Shown here in pieces: positions 31,310 through 41,900 of a DNA stretch of 64,000 nt. The stretch covers positions 2,152,980 to 2,216,979 of the forward strand of contig NC_025261.1 of NCBI RefSeq assembly GCF_000740895.1, written 5' to 3'. Each line of letters starts with the position of its first letter. Positions within the stretch are counted from its first letter, which is position 1. Origin of the DNA: Theileria orientalis strain Shintoku (Eukaryota; Apicomplexa; Aconoidasida; Piroplasmida; Theileriidae). The notes below the pieces were generated by a model. The model saw nothing but the letters and a program-made list of their open reading frames with translations, ran no database searches and had not been told where the DNA came from. The translations under genes were made by a program, and so were the position numbers.

Positions 31310-33400
31310 ATGAAACTATGTATTATATTTAGACCATTATTGTTTTATTTATTGTTGTGTTACGGCAAAAAATTTGCCCTTTCTACTGACCAAGCTGCAA
31401 CAACTACAACTCCACAACAGCAACCCTTACTCTATTCAATAGAGGTTGATATCGCACAAAGAGAGTCTACTAGTGAAATCATATACAATGTGGAGTTCGA
31501 TGGAGCTGAAACTTTCGTTTGTCGAAAGGGCTACGTGATTAGAGAGGTATGGAAACGCGATAAACTCCTATGGAAATATGAAAAAGATGCGTATCCTGAT
31601 AAAGTATACATTATAACTGGTTCTGATGGAAAAAGGACAGCTAATGTTCGCTACCCATATGACGAACTTGTAGTTGAAGTTGACCTATCAGTCAAGCAGT
31701 CTAATGACTGGGTTATTTATCAGAGATATGATCAAGAGGATATTGACTTATTCATTTGTAAAACTGGTTACTTAATTTCAAAGGTTAAGAAAGGACAGGC
31801 TGTAGTATGGCAGTGGCAACAAGGTTTGGACTACCCTAATAGAGTTATCATCCACAAGGACGAACACGGAAAAAAAATGGCAACTGTTAAGTTCCCAGGA
31901 GATGAACATATTTTGCTAATCTTAGATGTTGCAGTTAGGCAATCCACGAACGAAGTTGACTATGTAAAGGATCAACACGGCATTGACGCCTTTATTCCCA
32001 AGCCAGGTTACAGAATACACAGGGTGGTAAAGAATGGTAAATTCGTCTGGGAGTGTCAAGACGGGATTTATCCTGACAGGATCAATATTGTCTATGACGA
32101 AAATGGAAGACCTATTGCCAGGTTTAAGTTCCCCGATGCCGTTCCAGAAGCAGCGCCTCCGGTTGCCGCTCCTCCTCCAGAGGTGGCCCCGCCACCACCT
32201 CCGCCACCCGAAATAAAAGAAAGATCTGGTATGCAATTAGATTTAATGGCTAAAGAACCCACTCAATATTACAATTACGAAGATCAAGGCAATGTCGGAA
32301 CTTATACGCCCTATGATACAGTTGCCTTCAATTCTATCATGAAGAAAAACAGTACTATATGGTCTACTCGTGACAAAAAGAAATACGCAACACTTGTAGT
32401 TCGAGATGGTGTTAAAAAGTGTAAAAGTTTCAATAACGTGTCACTCCAGCATCTCGATGGTAGTTATACTCATTTAACATACGACAAAGGCAATTGGGTT
32501 GAAATTTCAAAGGAATTGATCCTTAACATTAAGTTTCAAAATACTGTACGCTACGATTACTCAGAAGAACACGATTTGGGTATATTTACACCCAAACACG
32601 ACTGTGTATTCAAGAATGTGAGGTTGCAAAGGAGCTGTAGTTGTGGTCGCCGTACAGGAGACCGCGATTTCTGGCACGGCGGAAAGGAAAAAATTACACG
32701 GCGAGTAGTAACTAATTATCACTTTAACATGGACCGTGAAAAGTATTTAAGTATTTTCGTTGAAGGTGGCGAAGTTTTCCATTACCGTTCACCCACTGGC
32801 CAGTACGGATGGGATCAAATCTCAAACGAAATGGTTTTAGACTTAAAGAAGAAAGATAATACTTATCGATTCTACTACGCAGCATATGATCAACTCCCTA
32901 CCTACGTTGGCAACTATAACTTTGTTTTCACGGCAATAGTAAACGGCAACGAGCACATATGGCAAGGGGAAAAAGGCCAATACGCAAATCTCGTATATAC
33001 CGACTGTTCAGATCAAAAAGAGGATCCCGATAACCTGGCCATTGTTTTAACAGACGAAACCAAGATTTTGCTCCAAAAATCCGGTGGTCGATGGGTGAAG
33101 AGCGACGAATTCCCAGGATTCGACCTCGACATCCTGGAACAGTACTCAACCACAACGATTAGTTACGCACAAAACACGGATGCAACTGCTCACAGTTTCA
33201 CTACCAAAAACATATTCCTGATTAAAAGGGTTTTAGATGAATGTAAAGAAATATGGAAGGCCGAGAATAAGTCTCAATACGCGCGAAAGGTTATTTTATT
33301 CGGCGATCAGCTAATCATAAAGCCGCATTTGGGTCAGAGAATCGAATATGAAAAGAAAGATCGTAAATGGGTTAAGAAGGTCCTCGAACAACAAAATTAA
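31310..33400 (+). CDS. Secreted FAINT-repeat protein with Pro-rich hinge
   Basis: A single exon of 696 residues with signal peptide MKLCIIFRPLLFYLLLCYG. Residues ~45-270 form three tandem units of about 70 residues. Each has a VD-start, an F-x-C/P-K-x-GY core (FVCRKGYVIREVWK, FICKTGYLISKVKK, FIPKPGYRIHRVVK), a VW/LW motif, and a closing YPDKVYI, YPNRVII or YPDRINI block. A proline hinge (APPPEVAPPPPPPPE) follows near residue 290. The second half has four more diverged units with TIWSTRD, FWHGGKEK, HIWQGEKGQYA and EIWKAENKSQYA. This is a seven-unit FAINT protein, presumably exported by the parasite. The two halves use clearly different subfamilies of the repeat, so it may be a fusion of two FAINT proteins. 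Confidence 0.8.
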   Translation: MKLCIIFRPLLFYLLLCYGKKFALSTDQAATTTTPQQQPLLYSIEVDIAQRESTSEIIYNVEFDGAETFVCRKGYVIREVWKRDKLLWKYEKDAYPDKVYIITGSDGKRTANVRYPYDELVVEVDLSVKQSNDWVIYQRYDQEDIDLFICKTGYLISKVKKGQAVVWQWQQGLDYPNRVIIHKDEHGKKMATVKFPGDEHILLILDVAVRQSTNEVDYVKDQHGIDAFIPKPGYRIHRVVKNGKFVWECQDGIYPDRINIVYDENGRPIARFKFPDAVPEAAPPVAAPPPEVAPPPPPPPEIKERSGMQLDLMAKEPTQYYNYEDQGNVGTYTPYDTVAFNSIMKKNSTIWSTRDKKKYATLVVRDGVKKCKSFNNVSLQHLDGSYTHLTYDKGNWVEISKELILNIKFQNTVRYDYSEEHDLGIFTPKHDCVFKNVRLQRSCSCGRRTGDRDFWHGGKEKITRRVVTNYHFNMDREKYLSIFVEGGEVFHYRSPTGQYGWDQISNEMVLDLKKKDNTYRFYYAAYDQLPTYVGNYNFVFTAIVNGNEHIWQGEKGQYANLVYTDCSDQKEDPDNLAIVLTDETKILLQKSGGRWVKSDEFPGFDLDILEQYSTTTISYAQNTDATAHSFTTKNIFLIKRVLDECKEIWKAENKSQYARKVILFGDQLIIKPHLGQRIEYEKKDRKWVKKVLEQQN

Positions 33401-35125
33401 CAACAATGATTTAAAGTTAATGTCAAAGTAGCCAAGATCTTATTATGAAATGCGATTTATTAGAAAAATTGTGACTCCTTTGGTTAAAATTTCTTGTACT
33501 TTTAAAATTTAGGTTTATCCCAAAACTCATTAACACTGTGAACAATTCTCTTTCATAAATTGGCGTATCATGCGATGGTTTCATAAGTTGTGCTCCGAGC
33601 GCCGAGCCTCGTAGAATAGCTGTAGAGCATGATAACACACAAGGTTTAATACACGCAAACCTGCCAATGAAAACTTTTTAGAACGTGGCCCAAAACTTGG
33701 AAAGCCTAAAGGAAGATTTAACGTACCATAGTTTCCCCAGAATCGAACACCATTCACGACAATGTCCAGCACTATCTACATAGCCTAAGCCGAGTATGCT
33801 ACACACCGCGGATTTACATTCCATACGACGCGAAAAGGCTATGGAATCCCATACACCGGGGATCGAATCAAGTTAGGTAAAATCGGAGCCCCTCTTGATT
33901 TCGCCGAATAATGTATTATACCTTTAAAACACAAAATACATGTTAAAAATAATTTATATTTCATAACCGAATATTTTATGGAAAAAATGGTGAAATCATA
34001 AGGCCATTAAGTTGATAGGATTGTACAGCACCACTCCACGAAGCCACGAACGTATAATCCATGAAAACTTACACATTTATAAAAAAGGCGTAAATCCAAT
34101 GTAGACAGTAAAAGTTATTGATGGATTAAGCCATAATTGACTTAAATATGGACTACAATCCCATATCTCAAGGATACCGAACCATCATAAATCGATTATA
34201 GACTAAAAATAAATTATTTCCAGGCTATAGACTATACATTTTACATTTTTTTTATTTTATTTTTTATGAATTTATAATACACATTCGCTTGGATTTTGAT
34301 ATTATTTGGACTTTAAACTGTTGCCTTCCAATATATGTTGCCTGGCCATATATAAATCATTAAACACACTCATACTATAACAATACTGATTATCTTTTAT
34401 ACTTTTTATGTTTATCTTACACCGTTGTCATTTTGTATAGAATAAGATTCTATAAATAATTCAAGGAATATATCTACCATTTTAACATCATTTTCATTAT
34501 TTATATATCTTAATTCGTATATATAATCTGTTTAAGAATATTGACACAAATGTAGTTTGGAATGGTGAATTTATTATAAAGATAAATTGGTAGATATGTA
34601 TGTTTATATTATACGATATTAAAAGTTGATATAAAAGGTGTAACACATTAATCGAATTTTGATGTAAAGTGCAATAACAGTAATTAATACTTGTGCTTTG
34701 GCAATTTAGAAGCCATATCCCTCAAAGGTGTAAGATTATTAGTGCCTCTAAAAAGCATAAACCAAACGAAAGAGTTAAAAAGAGATACTAAGAAATTCAA
34801 TCGTTCAAAAGAAGTGAGATTTATAATCACCTTGAAAAGTGAAACTAAAAAAAGATATTTGTTTAATTTTAAGTTATTTGTAAAAGTTAGTTCAAAGAGA
34901 TAAAGGAAATAAAAAACTAGTGTAAAAAGCATAAAAGTGAAATCCAATAAATTAGAATAATAGTACAAATCATCAGAAAAATACATATTGGGAAACAAAA
35001 ACAATTACACAAATAAAATTAATTTTGTTATTAAAATTGTGAGGAAGCTATGAATAGTGACAAATTTGTAAAATATTTGATTTTGTTATTTAATATTTTG
35101 AATTAATTGTATATAAAATGTATAG
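33401..35125. other. Long intergenic region with an unexplained GC-raised patch
   Basis: About 1.7 kb. Most is AT-rich and featureless. Bases 33560-33900 are less AT-rich and contain overlapping stop-free stretches on both strands, but I could not join them into a gene. The small ORF on the minus strand near 34684-35004 is low-complexity hydrophobic and not convincing. Confidence 0.5.
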
Positions 35126-36414
35126 ATGAAGAAAAGGAAGGAAAATTTAAAGATAATAGACGAGGATGATTATCTAGGCTCAGTCCCAGTGGAGGATGAA
35201 CATATTAAGGAATTGGACGGTTACGAAGACTCAGAAGATGATCTTCCAGTGGTAGTAAACGAAGAGGAATTCTTAAAGGAGTTAAAATCAAGTATGTGAG
35301 AAAAACAATAAAAAGTTGTAGATATAAGGGCAGAATCTCGATCAAACTCACCGTCGCCTCCAAGAACAACAGTAGAGTATCAAATTAGATAATTAAGTAG
35401 AAGATTTAAAACTATTACAATGTTTCAGTTATCAAAGCGATGACGAGGTAGTATACCGTGATAAGTCAGGAAAAAGAATCACCAGAGACCAGTGGCTACT
35501 GCTGAACCAAGTAAGTTAATTATAAATTAAACAAATAAGTCATGGTTTAAGAAAATTAGAGAAATGTGTGAGCATTGGAGATAGTTATTAATGAATAAGT
35601 AAAATATTAGTTAAATCTGCAGTAATAAATTCGTCGTTTTTAGAAGGATAAAAGGAAGAAAAATGAAAGAGTAAAACAGGTGAGTATACCATAGGTCACG
35701 GATAGTTATCCGTATTGTGATAAGTAGTATAAGTGTGCAAGTAGCATAATTAATGATAGGAGCTGGTTTGGGGAAAAGGACTGGTACAAAAGGACGAGGA
35801 GAAGGAGAGAATAGAGCACGAAGAGAGAGTAAAAAAGCAATCGTTTCAAAAGTATAAAGAAACTAGTATTAATAGTAGCTAGTGACAAGTTATAGATGCC
35901 TAGCGTATTAAAATAAGATGCGACTAAGTGTTAACTATATTAAAAACAGAGCATAACCATTTTCAGTCACGACATCGACGAATATTACGATAAAGAGCTG
36001 AAGGACAGGAGGAGATGGGAAGACCCAATTAACAAGGAGACTGAAAGGACGAGAGACTATGTTTCCGATAAAGGTAATGGAATAGCAATAGCAGATAATA
36101 CTGAGAATATGACCAAGACGGCTACACACTACGCATCATCACATTTAACCATAAATGATTAAATACACACTTAGAGGTGCCGAAGTGTAGATTCCCTGGT
36201 GTCCCGAATAGATTTAACATAGAACCAGGGTATAGATGGGACGGAGTGATTAGAGGAAACGGTTACGAGCAGAGGTGGTTCCAGGTTAGTTGGAGAGTGC
36301 AATATAGGAACATATACGAGTACAAATACTATAGTAACATAAACAAATTAGGCGAGAGCAGACAGAGCTGCCAAGGAGAAGGAATATTACTTACAAAACA
36401 TAGCAGACCTGTAA
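35126..36414 (+). CDS. Bud13-family pre-mRNA splicing factor (RES complex)
   Basis: Model: join(35126..35291, 35334..35376, 35429..35510, 35644..35679, 35760..35851, 35967..36073, 36175..36284, 36352..36414), 232 residues. The decisive block is [20 protein letters not shown] followed by NGYEQRWFQ, the near-invariant C-terminal signature of Bud13. Upstream are [12 protein letters not shown] and [16 protein letters not shown], which also match the family. Bud13 with Snu17 and Pml1 forms the RES complex that supports splicing and nuclear retention of unspliced RNA. The protein is short compared with animal and plant homologues because the long Arg/Ser-rich N-terminal region is missing. The last intron was chosen so that the end reads [20 protein letters not shown], similar to the family's end. 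A splicing factor fits a genome with this many tiny introns. Confidence 0.85.
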
Positions 36415-36612
36415 ACAGAGTAACCAATGTATAATATTGTAAGGGATGTATAAGTGCGTAAGTAGGTGGTAGGAAGATAAGTACACGTAAAAAGTATCAC
36501 ATTACAAAATTGTGACTATCACAACAGGTTAACATTTGTTAACAAACATTGTAATGGAACGTTGATTTAGACTTCTAGAATGACAAATTATCATCCTTTG
36601 TAATGATACCGC

Positions 36613-37158
36613 TTATGACAACTTGGAATGAAGAGCATGAGTGAAGACGTGTGCAGACAACCCCTTCCTTACCAGATCAGAGAAAACGGACTTCAGAGCT
36701 AAATCAACGTGCACGTGGACGAAGTCGACCAGCTCACTTAGTGATGAAAGTGAGGAGGCCCCCTTGTCTTTCTCCCATGAAAGGAACTTGGTGAAAACAG
36801 ATGATGAAGCTGAGCTGAAAAAGCTAACTACAGCTGCATGGAACTTGGAGCAGTCGGAAAGTCCCAACAGCTCGACAAGTTTTTCATCTGAATCGGGTTT
36901 GAGGGGCGGGTGGACCTTAGGTGATCCTGAGAAGTGGGCGGATGCTAGGCCCTCCGAAAAGGCTGAGAGGTGGTCAGCAGCCGGAACCAGGTGAAGGAAT
37001 CGCAGCTTTGAAGCAAGTGACCCACTTCCACTGGAACTTGAGACGTGGTGAAACACTGAGAGCTTGGGACTTCCGTCTTTCACGAGGTGGTCGTCAAAAA
37101 CGAAAGGTGACGCTGAAACGGTTGCGACAGCAAATAAAGCTACAAACAATGAGTTCAT
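36613..37158 (-). CDS. Small secreted protein, unknown
   Basis: The start is placed at 37158 (MNSLFVALFAVATVSASP), which gives a textbook signal peptide; the frame is open further upstream but with a poor N-terminus. The mature protein is about 165 residues, rich in Ser, Leu, His and Val, with SSSSGSGSLASKLRFLHLVP and a C-terminal helical part ending FTHALHSKLS. No membrane segment, GPI tail or FAINT pattern is visible. It could be a small piroplasm or merozoite surface/secreted protein, but I do not recognise it. It is convergent with the Bud13 gene, stop to stop 198 bp. Confidence 0.65.
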   Translation of the reverse strand: MNSLFVALFAVATVSASPFVFDDHLVKDGSPKLSVFHHVSSSSGSGSLASKLRFLHLVPAADHLSAFSEGLASAHFSGSPKVHPPLKPDSDEKLVELLGLSDCSKFHAAVVSFFSSASSSVFTKFLSWEKDKGASSLSSLSELVDFVHVHVDLALKSVFSDLVRKGLSAHVFTHALHSKLS

Positions 37159-38928
37159 TATACCAAAATTACAAATATATATAGTAAAAATAATTAAAAT
37201 TATACTAAATGACCAAGGTACGGAGGAGAAGCTGTGTGTGGAGCAAAATATCCCCCATCGCTGTGAAGGATGTCGAGTCATTTGAACGATTAGGAGGTTG
37301 AAAGCGAGTGTTGACGAAGGAGCCTGGATGCCAGCGATTTTTACTTGTTGAGTGAAACTGGAAGGTTTAAAATTTACCCTAAATAGATTTTTTATTGCCA
37401 GTGAAGTCAGAGTAAAGTAACATTGACGTTTATTGGTCCCTCGATTCTTTTTTAAAAAATATATAGGTTATGATAAATATTCACAGTACACATGTCTATT
37501 GACTTTACATACAACATTGATAAACAGTTGGAAATTGTAGTGTTGGTAAAATAAGTAACCCTAAAATAAAAGTGGTTAATGATAATAATTTTCTAAATCA
37601 TATACAACAATGAAATATATATGAGTACAGGATGTTGTTTAAATATAATTTTAAAATATGTGTAAGGTAATATATGATTAATCGTTCATTGTTGTAAAGA
37701 GTATACGTTTAGAATTATATACTTTGCATTTACAATCTAAGATCAATTCAAAAGGAATCCAAGATTATATACTATTATAAACATATGGACACGAATATGT
37801 AAGTATGTTTCATAAAATAGCAGCAAAAATAGAGAATTCCAAATTTCCCCATGGAAAGTAAAAGTATATCCTTTTTATGTTATATAAGTAACTATACAAA
37901 ATATATGAAGGTCTATATATGTATAATAATAGTTGATCAGAAGAGGTGTAATATTTATAATGGCATCAAAGGACAAATAAAAAATAAAAAGAGTCGGACA
38001 ACTGACTCTACCCACACCATTGTCGGTATTGTGAACCACTGGGTTGTATAATATTCAACATTAATTTATAATTCACATTTAATTTGTTTGGGGGGAATTT
38101 TTAACCAAAAAACAGCTCATTGTAACATAATAAAGGTCACATCAGACAAAACCACAATCCAGAAGTAAAAAATAGTACGTTAACGTAATTTTAAAATAAG
38201 AGGTCCACGATACTAACATATTTACTGTATAAAAAATAGATATAAATCTGACTTTGAGAAAGGGACTCATATGTATATATAAACAAGGAATAAAAGTCAT
38301 TTTAAGTTAACAAACATAACGCCGAAGAACCCTCCGGTCGTTTTTATTTAAAGGTGTATTCAGAGTAAGCTAATATTTAATAGTTTTAATAACTAAATTG
38401 TGAATAGAGGCTTTTTAGGGACTTTAAATCATATAACTGAGAATGTTACGAAAATAAATATTATTTACAAGACAAAACTAGTAAATAAATAAAAATAAAT
38501 AAGGATTATTATATTTGTATCTAAATTGATGAGTAGATGGTGTTTATACCTAACTATATTCGTATATAGCTGATATTCTGTTTATAAAACTCGTTCAGAA
38601 AGGTGCTTCGAAATTCCTTAAGCCAGATTTGAAGATACGAACGGGAAGCATAATTTCATTCGGTATATGAGAAATGTGTTCCCCTCTGAATTTTATCAGT
38701 GGCTAAACAAGAGTATTAGGAGTCCAAATGGGGAAATTGCACTTTGAAACGATGTAGAAAAGGGTTTAGGGGAGTTTTAAAAAACCCTTAAATATTTCTG
38801 AGGTCTCTAATAGTTTGTAAGGATTAGAAAGCAAGAACTGGTTGCAATCCACCTATTATATAGACTGTGATCCAGTGATCAAATATGTTTATTACAACTT
38901 AACTGAGGAACCACAAAAATAGTAAACC
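37159..38928. other. Long AT-rich intergenic region before the ABC pair
   Basis: About 1.8 kb with no supportable gene. A small ORF at 37851-38051 has AT-driven composition and no landmarks. The region lies where conserved core genes give way to an unbroken run of subtelomeric gene families, so it may be a synteny boundary. That is inference. Confidence 0.5.
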
Positions 38929-41900
38929 ATGAGTAAATCTGATAAATCCCTAGATATGGATCGCCAACCTAGCGATAGTTTTAATGACAGTGAAAAGGAA
39001 CCGGAATACTGTTTCTGGGAAAGCCAATTGTATCTAAAGGTTAAAAGTTGTCGTTTTTTCAAAGATAACCTTTTCAAATACCTCGACCACGGATTTAACT
39101 TTTATGCCTTTTTTACCTGGGCTAGGAGATGGATTAATCTGGTTGCAAAGCAGTATGTTGAACCATATAAGTTCTATCCTCTGCCCATTTCAGATCAAAT
39201 ATTATATTGGCAGCCAATATTTGCAAGGCACGTGAGCGATGCTCTTGTTAGGCTGGACACATACGAGACGTCGAAATCCAAGTCAATAAACAAACCAAAA
39301 AAACCGTACAAATCAATACTGATGCGTGCCCTGTTTTTGACATATTGGAAACGGCTTCTTATAATTTTATTTTGTTTCATGTTCCTGTACAGTGTCAACA
39401 TGCTCCTCATTTTTATAGTGATGAAAATACTAGTATTATTGAGTGAAGAGTCGCACAGAGCAGGGTACATATTTTTCCTAGCGTTTGTTTTAGCCATTTT
39501 ACAGTTCCTAATCGCAATATTTCTGGATCACACGAACTTTTACATGTACAGACTAATCCACGTGATACAGTATTCATTCTCCATTACGATATTCCAGCAC
39601 GGAATGTGTCACCGGAGGAAGTTTGCAAATAACATAGAAGGCGTCAACTCCTTGAATGTGTGCAACGAGGTTCTCCATAGTTGCTCACCGGACTCCGAGT
39701 GTTCTAAAAATCCTCTGTTCTGCCAGGCTTTGCGTTATCAAAACAAGGATATCAATTCTAGGATCTTTTCTTTCGAGTTTATGGATTCATACTACATTTC
39801 CCTCTTTTGTGAGTCAATAGTGTATATTGTCCAATTTTTGTTCAATTACCTTGTGGGATTTTGTGTTATTTATGAGTGTATATTAATCCCTGTCTGGCCA
39901 TTGTATGTTTGCTACGTAATCGCAACATTTGCAATGGTTGTCATTGAATTTTTTAATACCTTGATCTTGAAATACATTTATGGCTTGAAGGATTATAGAA
40001 TAAATAAATCGAGGGAAATAATATCAGGATTGGATTTAATAGATAAAATGTGCATGGACGACATTGCGCACAACATAATAACAAAGACAAGGAACGATGA
40101 ACTAATATTGCTTTTCATTAGATTCGTACTATCATTCGTTAATAGGCTATTCATAAGTATTTGTCCATCATACGCTATACTATACGTATTGGACAATTTT
40201 GTTGAAGAGTCCTTTAAAGAGAACGATATACACAAATTTAAAACAGCCCGTATGATGTCATCAATGATAGCATTGTTAAAAGTTTCGGATTCTATGTTAT
40301 TTGTTCCCGATGCAATGAAATTTTTGACATATTCACTGATATCGTACTTCAGAGTGGAATACTATATGAATGAATGTTCCCCGAATTTTTATATCAGTGA
40401 TAACAAATACACGGGTTCAGTGAAAACATCCACAAACATAGTTCCGATAACAACTCAACTTCCTAAGGATGTTGTTGTTTATTATAAGGATGCCACATTC
40501 ACATGGGTCAACACACGCAATGACCTGCTCAATAAAAATTATGACACATATTTAAAAAATATAAACTTTGAGTTAAAACGTGGCGAGATGGTTATTGTTA
40601 CAGGTTCTCAAGGTTCTGGCAAATCAAATTTTATCAAATCAATGCTTGGTGAGATGACTCTGGTCGGTGGATCTATGGCAATTGTACCACTACACACATC
40701 AATGCCCATATTTTATGCTTCACAAGATATTTGGTTACAGCACGGCACCATCAGGTCAAATATCACGTTCGGATATAAGTTTGACGAGCATCTGTACAAC
40801 ACCGTGCTTAAGGCTGTGGAACTTGAATTTGACATATCAACCTGGGATAAGGGTGACCTCAGAGTAGTGTCAGATAATGCCCATTCACTCAGTGGAGGTC
40901 AACGTGTAAGAATGGAGTTGGCTCGTGCAGTGTATGCTTATTTGGTGTTTCATCAAGTAAACACTGAGTACAACAACAGTCAATGTTCGTTCTTGATGTG
41001 TTTGGATGCCTCGTTCCATGGTTTGGACCCATATGTGTCCAAAACTATATTCAATAACCTGTTTAATGTAAAAACTGGGCTATTGGTTAAGGATGATTTA
41101 AGTGTCGTTTTGACATCCATAAAACGATATCTGAGGCTATTTTCCTTGACTGAACAGTCTTATCCTAATATGTCCTTGTACCATATCACAGATAAAACTT
41201 TGAAAAAGGTTAGTGGTGCACATATTTCAGAAATAACCAGTCCTTCACGATCTTACGGGTTGGAAACTATAGCCACTGGTGAAATTATGAAACTATGTGG
41301 ATCTGGGGATAATCTAGGTGCAGGTAGAGCCAAAGTTGTGATTGGCAAGTATGAGGATTCCCTCATCATAAACCCAGAGTCGAAGTTGACCAAAAGGAGC
41401 ATTTTAGACTCTTTAAGGCCTTATTTGATTTATTTGAAGTCGATAGGATTCCCGTTTTTGTTATTTGTGATAACTACTGTGTTTTATGAGGCAGTGGAAA
41501 CCTTTAAGTACACACTTTCGGGAGAACTGGGAGATAAGATAATGGATATTGTTGTCGAAACAATTGATCCGAAGGATTTCGTACCGGCCCTTAAAAAAAT
41601 TAGAAAATTGTGTGATGATACTCTGTTGAAAATTAAAAAGTTAACAGGGATCATCGTAGCCTTTAATTTTACTTCAAACTTTATTCTAACGTTCTGTTGC
41701 CTACGCGGTTGTAAAAGAATACACGAATACTGTATTAATTCACTAATAAATAATAACTCAACGGTCGTGAGGATTAAGCAATATAGTAGTGAAATTTTAA
41801 CATTCCTATCATCCGACGTCTTTATGATCGATGAAAACTTCGGGCCTTGTATATCTTCTTTGTTTATTTTGTTTATAGAAGTGTCAATCAAAGCAATAAT

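Noticed and set aside
33740..33760. Possible tRNA T-arm (GTTCGATTC on the minus strand)
   Set aside because: The flanking bases do not form T-arm, anticodon or acceptor stems.
34684..35004. 106-codon minus-strand frame, hydrophobic
   Set aside because: Phe/Leu/Tyr-rich low-complexity translation of AT-rich DNA, with a shadow on the opposite strand; no signal of coding.
37851..38051. 66-codon plus-strand frame in the long spacer before the ABC pair
   Set aside because: AT-driven composition, no motif, no neighbours in frame.
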